From: Thiosulfatimonas sediminis
GTDB lineage: Bacteria > Pseudomonadota > Gammaproteobacteria > Thiomicrospirales > Thiomicrospiraceae
Length of the DNA stretch: 64,000 bases
Assembly: GCF_011398355.1 (NCBI RefSeq)
Contig: NZ_AP021889.1
Span: forward strand, 744,001-808,000
Reading direction: 5' to 3'
In this document: positions 1 through 8,942 of the stretch, one piece after another
Layout of the letters: each line of letters begins with the position of its first letter
How positions within the stretch are numbered: position 1 is the first letter of the stretch
Notes under the pieces: generated by a model
Told to the model about the DNA's origin: nothing
Databases searched by the model: none
The model's input: the letters and a program-made list of their open reading frames with translations, nothing else
Made by a program: the position numbers and the translations under genes

Positions 1-126
<126 letters not shown>

Positions 127-189
127 ATTAGAGTTTGGCGAAAAAGGCCGATTTGATTCTCAATTTTAACGATTTATTGACCAGTAGTT

Positions 190-822
190 ATGAATGAACA
201 ATTAACGATAGCGCTATCAAAAGGGCGTATTTACCAAGACACTTTGCCACTATTAGAAGCGGCAAACATTATTCCGCAAGAAGATCCAAGCAAAAGCCGT
301 AAGCTGATTATTCCAACCAATCATGCGAATGTACGTCTGTTGATTGTCCGTGCGACCGATGCGCCGACCTATGTCGCGCATGGTGCCGCCGATATCGGTG
401 TGGCCGGTAAAGATGTATTGATGGAGGCTCCGTCGGACAATATCTACGAGCTATTGGATTTGCAAATTGCCAAATGTAAGTTGATGGTTGCGGGATCAGA
501 AGTTGAAAAGCCGCATGGTCATCGTCTGAAAATTGCCACCAAATACATTAAATCAGCCCAAGCTTATTACGCACAGAAAGGCGAGCAGGTCGATTTAATT
601 AAACTGTATGGTTCGATGGAAATCGCTCCTTTAATCGATTTGGCCGACCGTATTGTCGATTTGGTCGATACCGGCAATACCTTACGCGCTAACGGCCTTG
701 TGCCGATGGAGCATATTGCCGAAATCAGTTCGCGTTTGATTGTGAATCAGCATGCTTACAAAACTAAATTCAACCAGATTAATGAAATCGTTCAACAATT
801 TAAATCAGTCATCGAGAAGTAA
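190..822 (+). CDS. hisG: ATP phosphoribosyltransferase, short form
   Basis: First enzyme of histidine synthesis, joining ATP and PRPP. The protein is 210 residues and opens with the family signature LTIALSKGR. The [11 protein letters not shown] stretch near residue 66 and the PRPP-binding stretch [13 protein letters not shown] near residue 156 are intact. At this length it lacks the C-terminal ACT-like regulatory domain, so it belongs to the short HisGs class. That class works with HisZ as a hetero-octamer, and no hisZ is visible here. It ends 1 bp before the hisD start, so the two genes are probably co-transcribed and translationally coupled. Confidence 0.95.
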   Translation: MNEQLTIALSKGRIYQDTLPLLEAANIIPQEDPSKSRKLIIPTNHANVRLLIVRATDAPTYVAHGAADIGVAGKDVLMEAPSDNIYELLDLQIAKCKLMVAGSEVEKPHGHRLKIATKYIKSAQAYYAQKGEQVDLIKLYGSMEIAPLIDLADRIVDLVDTGNTLRANGLVPMEHIAEISSRLIVNQHAYKTKFNQINEIVQQFKSVIEK

Positions 823-823
823 A

Positions 824-2125
824 ATGTTAAATATTCGACGTTTATCTGCCAATGAAGCAGGATTTAGAGAAGAGTTAGATCAATTATTGGCATGGGAAAC
901 CGTATCTAATCGTTCGGTCAACGATATTGTTAACGAAGTCTGCGCCCGTGTTCGCAGTGAAGGCGATGCCGCTCTGTTGGAATATACCGCTAAATTTGAC
1001 CGTATGCAGTTAGCAAGCGGTGCTGAGTTGGAGATTTCTAAAGAGCGTCTTCAAGCGGCTTTGCAAAATATTCCAGCTGCACAGCGTGAAGCGTTGGAAG
1101 TGTCAGCGCAGCGTGTACGTGACTATCATGAGCGTCAAGTACAAAGCTCTTGGACTTATGAAGAAGCTGACGGCACCATGTTAGGCCAGCAGGTAACGCC
1201 GTTGGATTCGGTTGGACTCTATGTTCCGGGCGGAAAAGCGGCTTATCCATCATCGGTGATTATGAATGCGATTCCTGCGAAAGTGGCGGGTGTCGAAAAA
1301 TTGATTATGGTTGTGCCAACGCCGGACGGCGAAGTGAACGAGATGGTGTTGGCGGCGGCGGCGATTTGTGATGTTGATGCGGTGTTTACTCTTGGCGGAG
1401 CTCAGGCAATCGCGGCATTGGCTTACGGCACCGAAACCGTGCCGGCGGTGGATAAGATTGTTGGCCCTGGAAATATTTTCGTCGCCACAGCGAAGCGTTT
1501 AGTGTTTGGTACGGTGGGTATCGACATGATTGCTGGTCCTTCTGAAATTTTGGTGTATTGCGATGGTAAAACCGATCCAGATTGGATTGCGGTGGATCTG
1601 TTCTCACAAGCTGAGCACGATGAAGATGCCCAGTCGATTTTGGTCACTCAAGATGCCGAGTTTGCTGATAAGGTACACGCCAGCATGACCAAATTGATTG
1701 AGACAATGCCGCGTAAAGCGATCATTGAAACGGCTTTGCGTGACCGTGGAGCAATTATCGTGGTCGATAACGAAGCGCAAGCGATTGAAATGATTAATTT
1801 GATTGCGCCAGAGCATTTAGAACTGTCGGTTGATGATCCAAAGGCGCTATTGCCGAAAATCCGCCATGCGGGTGCGATTTTTATGGGTCGTTATACTGCT
1901 GAAGCGTTGGGTGATTATTGCGCCGGACCAAACCACGTCTTGCCAACATCACGTACAGCGCGTTTTTCATCGCCGTTAGGTGTGTACGATTTCCAAAAAC
2001 GCTCTAGCTTGATTATGTGTTCTGCTGAAGGCGCTAATTACTTAGGTAAAATTGCCGGTGAATTGGCGGATGGCGAAGGCTTGCAAGCGCACGCTGCTTC
2101 GGCTCGTTATCGTGTAACCGACTAA
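824..2125 (+). CDS. hisD: Histidinol dehydrogenase
   Basis: Oxidises L-histidinol to L-histidine in two NAD-dependent steps, in the cytoplasm. The 433-residue product has the family's [16 protein letters not shown] stretch, a GPGNIFV stretch, and GPSEILV followed by the [11 protein letters not shown] zinc/active-site region. The C-terminal APEHLEL and AGPNHVLPT blocks are present. An in-frame start exists upstream at 752, but that would lie inside hisG. I chose ATG 824, which follows the hisG stop by 1 bp, has a GAGAAG ribosome site and gives the normal family length. A hairpin terminator follows at 2151. Confidence 0.95.
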   Translation: MLNIRRLSANEAGFREELDQLLAWETVSNRSVNDIVNEVCARVRSEGDAALLEYTAKFDRMQLASGAELEISKERLQAALQNIPAAQREALEVSAQRVRDYHERQVQSSWTYEEADGTMLGQQVTPLDSVGLYVPGGKAAYPSSVIMNAIPAKVAGVEKLIMVVPTPDGEVNEMVLAAAAICDVDAVFTLGGAQAIAALAYGTETVPAVDKIVGPGNIFVATAKRLVFGTVGIDMIAGPSEILVYCDGKTDPDWIAVDLFSQAEHDEDAQSILVTQDAEFADKVHASMTKLIETMPRKAIIETALRDRGAIIVVDNEAQAIEMINLIAPEHLELSVDDPKALLPKIRHAGAIFMGRYTAEALGDYCAGPNHVLPTSRTARFSSPLGVYDFQKRSSLIMCSAEGANYLGKIAGELADGEGLQAHAASARYRVTD

Positions 2126-2150
2126 GCGGTATTTGTTAAGTTGATGTGTG

Positions 2151-2185
2151 AAAACCACTTGCTCGGATCGGGCTGGTGGTTTTTT
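2151..2185 (+). terminator. Rho-independent terminator after hisD
   Basis: AAAACCAC (2151-2158) pairs with GTGGTTTT (2176-2183) around a 17-nt loop. The stem runs into a T tract ending at 2185. It separates hisD from the Nif3-like gene, whose ribosome site begins just downstream. Confidence 0.6.
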
Positions 2186-2202
2186 ACTATGGGGGAGATG
2201 AG

Positions 2203-2940
2203 ATGCAACGTCATATTTTGGAAAAATACATTGACGAGCTGTTGCAAGTTGAACTTTACAAAGACTATGCACCGAATGGTTTGCAGGTTGAAGGCAAGAG
2301 CAAAATTCGCAAGATTGTCACTGGCGTGACAGCCAGTCAGGCATTGATTGATGCAGCCATAGACCTCGGCGCAGACGCTATTTTAGTACATCATGGCTAT
2401 TTCTGGAAAAGCGAACCACAGCAGATTATTGGTTTTAAACAGCGCCGTATTAAAAGCTTATTACTGAATGACATCAATCTGTTCGCTTATCATTTACCCT
2501 TGGACGGTCATGCTGAATTGGGTAATAATGCGCAGTTGGCTAAGCTGTGGGGATTGAAGGTCACAGAACAGGACGGCTTGTTGTTTAGTGCCGACCTAGA
2601 TACACCTATTGCGGTCGAAGCGTTTTACGATCGAGTGGATGAAACCTTGCAACGTAAACCGTTGTGGTTGCAAGGAGGCCCTGGGATTCTAAAAAAAATC
2701 TGTTGGTGTTCGGGCGGTGCACAAGGCTATATTGACCAAGCGATTGCGAAGCGAGCGGATCTCTTTATCAGTGGTGAAGTGTCGGAACAGACCACGCATT
2801 TAGCCGCTGAGTGTGGCATTCACTATTTTGCGGCAGGGCATCATGCGACTGAGCGCTTGGGAATCAAGGCCTTAGGTGAGCATTTGGCGGAAAAGTTTGC
2901 GCTGGATGTTACCTTTATTGATATTGAAAATCCGGTTTGA
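2203..2940 (+). CDS. Nif3-like dinuclear metal centre protein (YbgI/Nif3 family)
   Basis: The 245-residue product belongs to the Nif3/YbgI family, conserved proteins that hold two metal ions and whose biochemical role is still unsettled. Visible marks are the N-terminal APNGLQVEG, the metal-ligand motif VHHGYFW near residue 64, AYHLPLDGH near residue 98, GEVSEQ, and the C-terminal GHHATERLG. The last supplies histidine and glutamate ligands. ATG 2203 was chosen over an upstream in-frame start because it follows a GGGGGAGATGAG ribosome site and aligns with the family N-terminus. In many gammaproteobacteria the gene lies between his genes and petABC, as here. Confidence 0.88.
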   Translation: MQRHILEKYIDELLQVELYKDYAPNGLQVEGKSKIRKIVTGVTASQALIDAAIDLGADAILVHHGYFWKSEPQQIIGFKQRRIKSLLLNDINLFAYHLPLDGHAELGNNAQLAKLWGLKVTEQDGLLFSADLDTPIAVEAFYDRVDETLQRKPLWLQGGPGILKKICWCSGGAQGYIDQAIAKRADLFISGEVSEQTTHLAAECGIHYFAAGHHATERLGIKALGEHLAEKFALDVTFIDIENPV

Positions 2941-3226
2941 TCAGATATGATCAGATGAGTAATGCAAAAACCTTATATTTATCAATTTTATCTTTTGGTA
3001 TAGAAAGAATTTATTAATAGTCCTATAAGCAGATACTGATTTAAGTTTGTGAATGGCTTATGTAGAATAAGTCCGATTTGCTTGTAGACAAGGAACTGAT
3101 TGGGAGCGCCTTTCCTTTTTATCGGATTTAACGCGTCAAGCGTGTTGAATATAAGAAGGCGGCTTTCATGCAGGAAGCTGGATAATAATGCGCTTATCCG
3201 TCAGTTCTCAAACTAGGAAGACAGCT

Positions 3227-3844
3227 ATGTCGATAGAACAAAATAATGACTCTAGTGTAGACCTAAAGCGCCGTCGGATTCTGACCGGTGTGACAGGGGT
3301 TGTCGGAGCGGCAGGGGCGACGTTCTTGGCGGTTCCGTTTGTTAGCTCATGGCAACCTAGCGAAAAAGCTAAGGCGGCAGGTGCGCCAGTCAATGCCGAT
3401 ATTAGTAAACTGCAATCTGGGCAAATGCTGACCGTTGAGTGGCGTGGTAAGCCAGTATGGATTGTACGCCGTACTCCGGAGATGCTTGCTGGTTTACCGG
3501 CTTTAGATGGCGATTTACGTGATCCGGCATCCAATGAATCTGACCAGCCAGCGTATTGTCAAAATGCGACTCGTGCGGTGAAAGAGGAATACCTTGTCGT
3601 CGTCGGTGTCTGTACCCATCTTGGCTGTGCGCCTTTGTATCGTCCAGCGATTGGTTCGCCGGATGTGTCTGCCGATTGGCAGGGCGGTTTTTTCTGTCCA
3701 TGCCACGGTTCGCGTTTTGACTTGGCGGGTCGCGTATTTAAATCAGTGCCTGCGCCAACCAATTTGGAAATCCCACCTTATCACTTTATCAACGACAGTA
3801 TTGTGCGTATTGGTGAAGGCCCAACTGCAGGAGGGGCGGCATAA
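3227..3844 (+). CDS. petA: Ubiquinol-cytochrome c reductase, Rieske iron-sulfur subunit
   Basis: Iron-sulfur subunit of the bc1 complex; it carries electrons from ubiquinol to cytochrome c1 on the periplasmic side. The 205-residue protein has an N-terminal RRRILTG followed by a hydrophobic helix (about residues 20-42), a twin-arginine-type anchor typical of Rieske proteins. The [2Fe-2S] ligands are in CTHLGC (C129, H131) and CPCHGS (C157, H160), with C134 and C159 forming the usual disulfide. ATG 3227 has an AGGAAG ribosome site; an upstream in-frame start at 3188 would add a non-homologous extension. The stop overlaps the petB start (ATAATG), so the operon is petABC. I see no confident promoter in the 286 bp upstream. 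Confidence 0.97.
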   Translation: MSIEQNNDSSVDLKRRRILTGVTGVVGAAGATFLAVPFVSSWQPSEKAKAAGAPVNADISKLQSGQMLTVEWRGKPVWIVRRTPEMLAGLPALDGDLRDPASNESDQPAYCQNATRAVKEEYLVVVGVCTHLGCAPLYRPAIGSPDVSADWQGGFFCPCHGSRFDLAGRVFKSVPAPTNLEIPPYHFINDSIVRIGEGPTAGGAA

Positions 3845-5088
3845 TGGCTGATAATCCACATAAGAAATTTGAAGCGAAGAACGGCACCGTTCTGGGCTGG
3901 TTCGATCGTCGCTATCCTTTGGTTAGCACGTGGAATGAACATGTTGGTGAGTATTACGCACCAAAAAACTTTAACTTCTGGTATTTCTTCGGCTCTTTGG
4001 CGTTGCTGGTATTGGTCAATCAATTTGTGACCGGTATCTGGCTGACCATGAGCTATAAGCCAAGTGCAGCAGAAGCATTTAATTCCATTGAATACATTAT
4101 GCGTGATGTGGAGTGGGGTTGGCTGATTCGCTATATGCACTCGACAGGCGCTTCTGCGTTCTTTATCGTGATTTATCTGCATATGATGCGCGGCTTGCTG
4201 TATGGCTCTTATAAAGAACCGCGCGAGTTGGTTTGGTTAATCGGGATGTTGATTTTCTTGGTCTTGATGGCCGAGGCTTTCATGGGTTACCTACTGCCTT
4301 GGGGACAGATGTCTTATTGGGGTGCGCAGGTGATTATTTCCCTGTTTGGTGCGATTCCTTTAGTCGGCCCCGATTTGGCGCTTTGGGTTCGTGGTGATTA
4401 CATTATTTCCGACGCGACCTTGAACCGCTTTTTTGCGTTGCATGTTATCGCCCTGCCTTTGGTGTTGTTGATTTTGGTGTTTATGCACATTGTTGCCTTG
4501 CATCAGGTTGGTTCGAACAACCCTGATGGTGTGGAGATTAAGAAAGTCAAAAACGAGTATGGTCTGCCAAAAGATGGTATTCCGTTCCATCCGTACTATT
4601 CGGTTAAGGACTCGATGGGCGCGGTGTTCTTTATGGTGTTGTTTGCGCTGGTGGTGTTCTATATGCCAGAGGGCGGCGGTTACTTTATTGAGCCACCTAA
4701 CTTTGAACCGGCAAATCCATTGAAAACGCCAGAGCACATAGCCCCAGTTTGGTACTTCACACCTTTCTATGCGATTTTACGTGCTGTACCGGATAAGTTC
4801 TTTGGTGTATTGGCAATGGGGGCTGCGATTATGTTCTTGTTCGCCATGCCTTGGTTGGATCGTTGTAAAGTGAAGTCGATTCGCTACCGTGGAATGTCAT
4901 TCAAACTGTTATTGGCAATGCTTGTGGTTTCGTTCATCATTCTTGGTTGGTTGGGGACGCAACCCGCGACCGCTACCCTGACAATAATGGCGCAAATCTT
5001 TACCGCGACCTACTTCCTATTCTTTTTAATTTTGCCGTATACCACGGCCAGAGAGAAGACCAAACCGGTACCAGAGAGGGTGAAATAG
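3844..5088 (+). CDS. petB: Ubiquinol-cytochrome c reductase, cytochrome b subunit
   Basis: Membrane core of the bc1 complex, holding two b hemes and the quinol and quinone sites. The 414-residue protein is the fused full-length proteobacterial form with about eight transmembrane helices. The heme-ligand helices are visible: RYMHSTGASAFF with H near residue 98, followed by YLHMMRGLLYGS, and FALHVIALPLVLL with a later FMHIVALHQVGSNNP. The quinol-site PEW-type motif appears as APVWYFTPFYAILRA. It overlaps petA by 1 bp and abuts petC directly, so all three subunits come from one transcript. Confidence 0.97.
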   Translation: MADNPHKKFEAKNGTVLGWFDRRYPLVSTWNEHVGEYYAPKNFNFWYFFGSLALLVLVNQFVTGIWLTMSYKPSAAEAFNSIEYIMRDVEWGWLIRYMHSTGASAFFIVIYLHMMRGLLYGSYKEPRELVWLIGMLIFLVLMAEAFMGYLLPWGQMSYWGAQVIISLFGAIPLVGPDLALWVRGDYIISDATLNRFFALHVIALPLVLLILVFMHIVALHQVGSNNPDGVEIKKVKNEYGLPKDGIPFHPYYSVKDSMGAVFFMVLFALVVFYMPEGGGYFIEPPNFEPANPLKTPEHIAPVWYFTPFYAILRAVPDKFFGVLAMGAAIMFLFAMPWLDRCKVKSIRYRGMSFKLLLAMLVVSFIILGWLGTQPATATLTIMAQIFTATYFLFFLILPYTTAREKTKPVPERVK

Positions 5089-5748
5089 ATGAAAAAGTTA
5101 TTCTTAGTAATCAGTTTCTTTGCCGCCTCGTTGAGTGTTAGCGCGTTTGCTGCTGGTGGCCCTGCCATCGAACTAGAGAAAGCGCAAAATAACTTGCGTG
5201 ACCAAGACTCTTTGCAACGTGGTGCGGTTCTGTTTTCCAATTATTGTATGGCGTGCCACTCGGTAAAATATATGCGTTACAACCGCATTGCACGTGATAT
5301 TGGTTGGACGGACGAAGAAGTTATTGCGCAAATGACGTTTGGCCAGAATAAGTCTGTTGATGAAGTTCATACCCGTATGTTGGATGGTGTTGCCATGGAC
5401 GTATTGGGTAGCTCACCGCCAGATTTATCGCTGATGGCACGTTTGAAAGGGCCGGATTATATCTATACTTTCTTGCGCGCTTATCATCAAGATGAGCAGG
5501 GTAACTGGGACAATACAGTATTAAAAGGGACTTCAATGCCGAATGTACTTGAAGGGATGCAGCGTCATGCCGCACCGGACGAGTACGCGCAAGCGGCACG
5601 TGATATTACCAATTTCTTGGAATATGTCGGAGAGCCTGCCAAATTGGAGCGTTACGATTTAGGTTGGAAAGTCATCGCTTTTTTACTGCTTCTGCTGTTA
5701 TTGACGTATTTGTTGAAACGCGAATATTGGCGTGATATTAAGCATTAA
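5089..5748 (+). CDS. petC: Ubiquinol-cytochrome c reductase, cytochrome c1
   Basis: Membrane-anchored c-type cytochrome that takes electrons from the Rieske protein and passes them to soluble cytochromes. The 219-residue product has a signal peptide (about residues 1-22, ending AFA) and the heme motif CMACH in YCMACHSVKYMRYNRI. An axial-methionine region follows near GTSMPNVLEGMQ. A C-terminal transmembrane helix (about 195-212) is followed by KREYWRDIK. It starts immediately after the petB stop and is followed by a strong terminator, closing the operon. Confidence 0.96.
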   Translation: MKKLFLVISFFAASLSVSAFAAGGPAIELEKAQNNLRDQDSLQRGAVLFSNYCMACHSVKYMRYNRIARDIGWTDEEVIAQMTFGQNKSVDEVHTRMLDGVAMDVLGSSPPDLSLMARLKGPDYIYTFLRAYHQDEQGNWDNTVLKGTSMPNVLEGMQRHAAPDEYAQAARDITNFLEYVGEPAKLERYDLGWKVIAFLLLLLLLTYLLKREYWRDIKH

Positions 5749-5816
5749 GTTAGGGGGATTTTTTGTAACTCTTTAGGGAGTTAAAGAGTCGTTCCCATCA
5801 ATTCGTTCTGCATATA

Positions 5817-5851
5817 AGCCCGTAATGATAGTTTCATTACGGGCTTTTTTT
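5817..5851 (+). terminator. Strong Rho-independent terminator after petC
   Basis: AGCCCGTAATGA (5817-5828) pairs perfectly with TCATTACGGGCT (5834-5845) around a 5-nt loop and is followed by a run of T. It ends the petABC transcript. Confidence 0.9.
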
Positions 5852-5904
5852 GTGGGCGGATTCATGGCATTCTTGGCAATGGTTTGTTTACTGGAGGGCG
5901 CTAA

Positions 5905-7452
5905 ATGCACAGTCTTATGGAAACCGCGCAATGGGTGTTGCACTGGATGTCATTGTTGTTTGTTTTTTCGGTCGGTTGTGCGCTGCTGTTGTTGGTTGTG
6001 TTTTATCTGCAAGACCGTTTTCAGACCGAGCACGCGATTCGACGCAATTACCCTGTTATTGGTCGTTTTCGTTATTTGTTTGAATACCTTGGCAAGTTTT
6101 TGCGCCAATATCTGTTTGCTGCTGATCAAGACGAGCGTCCGTTTAATCGAGCGCAGCGCTCTTGGGTGTATCGTGCTGCCAAAGGACTCTCTACAGTACA
6201 AAGTTTTGGCTCGACACGCGACAATACCCATCCGGGAAAAATTCTGTTTGTGAATTGTGCTTTCCCAATGTTGGAAAAAGATGCCGTTAGTTCGCCGCCA
6301 ATGATCATTGGCGAGGGCTGTAAAACCCCTTATCGAGCGCAATCGCTGTTTAATATTTCGGGTATGAGTTATGGCGCTCTCTCTAAACCGGCGGTCGATG
6401 CGTTGGGGCAAGGAGCGAAGCTCGCCGGTTGCTGGCTTAATACCGGTGAAGGCGGTGTGTCCTCCTACCATTTGGCCAGTGGGTGCGACATCATTGCGCA
6501 GATTGGTACGGCGAAATATGGGTTTCGCGATAAGAATGGCAATTTGAGTAATGAAAAGCTTCGCGAAATGGCCGCCCACGAGCAGATCAAAATGTTTGAG
6601 CTGAAGTTAAGCCAAGGTGCCAAGCCTGGTAAAGGAGGGATTTTACCCGCTGCCAAAGTTACGCGAGAAATTGCTGAGATTCGTGGTATTCGGCAGGGTG
6701 AAATTTCGATTAGTCCAAACCGCCATCCGGATATTGCCAATAACCAAGAGCTGTTGCAGATGTTGCAACATTTGCGTGAGGTGACCGGCAAACCGGTCGG
6801 CTTTAAGTTTGTAATGGGGTCAAAGAGCTGGATTGAATCTTTCTGTGCCGATTTATTGGTTTATGGCGACGCAGGGACACCAGACTTTATCACTTTAGAT
6901 GGTGCCGAGGGGGGGACTGGTTCGGCGCCGGTTGCTTTGATGGACGATGTCGGTTTATCAATTAACGAGGCCTTACCGATGCTGATTGATGTATTAGACC
7001 GGTATCAATTACGTCCGCGTATTAAAGTGATTGCATCGGGTAAACTGATAAACCCGACCACGGTCGCATGGGCGATTGCCGTTGGGGCGGATTTTATTAA
7101 TTCGGCGCGCGGCTTTATGTTCTCTTTGGGGTGTATTCAGGCGATGCAGTGTCATCAAGATACCTGTCCAACCGGCATCACAACCCATAATCAACGGTTA
7201 CAACGCGGCTTGGTGCCGACAAAAAAAGCGCATCGTGTGGCGAATTATCATAAGGCACTGATTGCAGAGGTGGAGTCGATTGCGCACTCTTGCGGAGTGG
7301 CCGAGCCGCGACAATTAAGTCGTGAGCACGTACGTAAAGTGATGTCACGCGGCAGTTCGAAAAGTTTTGCCGAGCTTTATCCAAAGGTGATGGCGCAAGA
7401 GCCGAGTATGGCCCATGGAAACGCTATAATGACCCCTCATAAAAAACCTTAG
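5905..7452 (+). CDS. Membrane-anchored FMN-binding glutamate synthase family protein
   Basis: The 515-residue protein resembles the central FMN/iron-sulfur domain of the glutamate synthase large subunit. It has no glutaminase domain and carries one or two N-terminal transmembrane helices (about residues 11-33). The TIM-barrel signatures are GMSYGALSKPAV, NTGEGG, AKYGFRDKNG, ISPNRHPDI and LDGAEGGTGSAPVA. A C-x5-C-x4-C [3Fe-4S] motif is at C410, C416 and C421. The start has a GGAGG site 7 nt upstream. Stand-alone proteins of this family are widespread, but their substrate is mostly undetermined. The partner electron donor is not obvious here. radA follows after 10 bp and may be co-transcribed. 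Confidence 0.85.
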   Translation: MHSLMETAQWVLHWMSLLFVFSVGCALLLLVVFYLQDRFQTEHAIRRNYPVIGRFRYLFEYLGKFLRQYLFAADQDERPFNRAQRSWVYRAAKGLSTVQSFGSTRDNTHPGKILFVNCAFPMLEKDAVSSPPMIIGEGCKTPYRAQSLFNISGMSYGALSKPAVDALGQGAKLAGCWLNTGEGGVSSYHLASGCDIIAQIGTAKYGFRDKNGNLSNEKLREMAAHEQIKMFELKLSQGAKPGKGGILPAAKVTREIAEIRGIRQGEISISPNRHPDIANNQELLQMLQHLREVTGKPVGFKFVMGSKSWIESFCADLLVYGDAGTPDFITLDGAEGGTGSAPVALMDDVGLSINEALPMLIDVLDRYQLRPRIKVIASGKLINPTTVAWAIAVGADFINSARGFMFSLGCIQAMQCHQDTCPTGITTHNQRLQRGLVPTKKAHRVANYHKALIAEVESIAHSCGVAEPRQLSREHVRKVMSRGSSKSFAELYPKVMAQEPSMAHGNAIMTPHKKP

Positions 7453-7462
7453 GGAACGACCA

Positions 7463-8827
7463 ATGGCAAAAAGCAAAATCGCGTTTGTGTGTACCGATTG
7501 CGGTGCCGAATACTCGCAATGGGCCGGACAGTGTCAAGCCTGCAAATCGTGGAATACACTCAAAGAAATCGCGTTAAGCAGTGCTAAAAAAACCGCTAAA
7601 AGTTCAAGCAGTAGTTATTCTGGCGGCTTTGATGCCCAAGTCCGTTCGATTAAGGATGTTGACTTATCCGAGGTGCCGCGAGTTCATTCTGGCATGAGCG
7701 AGCTTGATCGAGTACTTGGTGGCGGCATTGTTCCAGGGTCTGTGGTGTTGATTGGCGGGGATCCTGGGGTTGGCAAATCATCGATTTTGCTGCAAGTGAT
7801 GTGTTATTTAAGTACGCAGATGAATGTGCTGTATGTTACAGGCGAAGAGTCTTTGCAACAGGTGGCAGGACGTGCAAAGCGCATGGAGTTACCTGATGAG
7901 CAGTTGCGTTTATTAACGCAAACTGACGTCGAAGAAATTGCGATTGCAGCACAGAAAGAGTTGCCAAAGGTGATGGTGGTTGATTCGATTCAGACGATGC
8001 AGTTGGCTGACGTTGGTAGTGCCGCCGGAGGTGTTTCGCAAGTGCGTGAAAGCGCGGCTTTTTTAACCCGTTTTGCCAAGCAAAATAATATCGCTATTTT
8101 TTTAGTCGGCCATGTCACCAAGTCTGGCGAAGTCGCCGGGCCACGGGTTTTAGAACATATTGTTGACAGTGTGCTGTTTTTAGAAGGCCAGTCAGACAGT
8201 CGCTTTCGTACCTTACGCGCCATGAAGAATCGCTTTGGAGCGGTGAACGAATTAGGTGTGTTTGCGATGACAGAAAAAGGGATGCGCCAGATAAAAAATC
8301 CATCGGCAATTTTCTTAAGTCGTGGCGAAGAAGCTTCACCAGGTTCTGTGGTGATGGTGATTTGGGAAGGTTCGCGGCCGCTGTTGGTTGAAATTCAGGC
8401 TTTGGTGGATGAATCTCCCTATGGCGCACCTAAGCGTGTGACGGTTGGATTGGAGCAAAATCGCTTAGCGATGTTGCTGGCCGTTTTGCATCGTCACGGC
8501 GGGATTCAAGCCGGCGATCAAGATGTCTACGTGAATGTGGTCGGAGGGGTTAAGGTGTTTGAGACCAGTGCCGACCTCGCTTTGCTGAGTGCGATTTTGT
8601 CGAGTATGCGTAACCGCGCAATTGATCACGGCGTGATTGTTTTTGGTGAAGTTGGGCTTGCGGGTGAAATTCGCCCTGTGCCCAGTGGTCAAGAACGCCT
8701 TTTTGAAGCGGCAAAGCATGGGTTTACTCGCGCAATAGTGCCTTATGGAAATGTGCCTAAAGGCGGTATTCCGGGGATGGATATCATTGGGGTGAAAACT
8801 TTGCAGCAAGCTTTAGATGCACTTTAA
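7463..8827 (+). CDS. radA: DNA repair protein RadA
   Basis: RecA-like ATPase that promotes branch migration during recombinational repair. The 454-residue protein has the N-terminal C4 zinc finger (C10, C13, C24, C27), a Walker A GDPGVGKSS near residues 99-107 and the RadA-specific KNRFG motif. The C-terminal Lon-protease-like domain shows DVYVNVVGG and FGEVGLAGEIRPV. The length is normal for the family. The ribosome site is AGGGA about 8 nt upstream. Confidence 0.97.
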   Translation: MAKSKIAFVCTDCGAEYSQWAGQCQACKSWNTLKEIALSSAKKTAKSSSSSYSGGFDAQVRSIKDVDLSEVPRVHSGMSELDRVLGGGIVPGSVVLIGGDPGVGKSSILLQVMCYLSTQMNVLYVTGEESLQQVAGRAKRMELPDEQLRLLTQTDVEEIAIAAQKELPKVMVVDSIQTMQLADVGSAAGGVSQVRESAAFLTRFAKQNNIAIFLVGHVTKSGEVAGPRVLEHIVDSVLFLEGQSDSRFRTLRAMKNRFGAVNELGVFAMTEKGMRQIKNPSAIFLSRGEEASPGSVVMVIWEGSRPLLVEIQALVDESPYGAPKRVTVGLEQNRLAMLLAVLHRHGGIQAGDQDVYVNVVGGVKVFETSADLALLSAILSSMRNRAIDHGVIVFGEVGLAGEIRPVPSGQERLFEAAKHGFTRAIVPYGNVPKGGIPGMDIIGVKTLQQALDAL

Positions 8828-8942
8828 TTTAAGGCTTTCAGTAGAAGATAAAAAATATCTATAGGCCTGCAAGTGGAATTAGCGAGTCGTTCCTTCTTGG
8901 ATTGCTAGAATGAGTCGGTTTACCGCGTGGAGTAGAGAAAAA

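Noticed and set aside
752..823. N-terminal extension of hisD inside hisG
   Set aside because: It is another frame of hisG and does not resemble HisD; the start at 824 fits the family.
2941..3226. Promoter for petABC
   Set aside because: Several AT-rich hexamers occur, but none has an acceptable partner at 16-18 bp.
5825..6253. 142-codon plus-strand frame overlapping the petC terminator and the flavoprotein start
   Set aside because: Different frame of a well-supported gene, Cys/Phe-rich artefact composition, and it begins inside a terminator hairpin.
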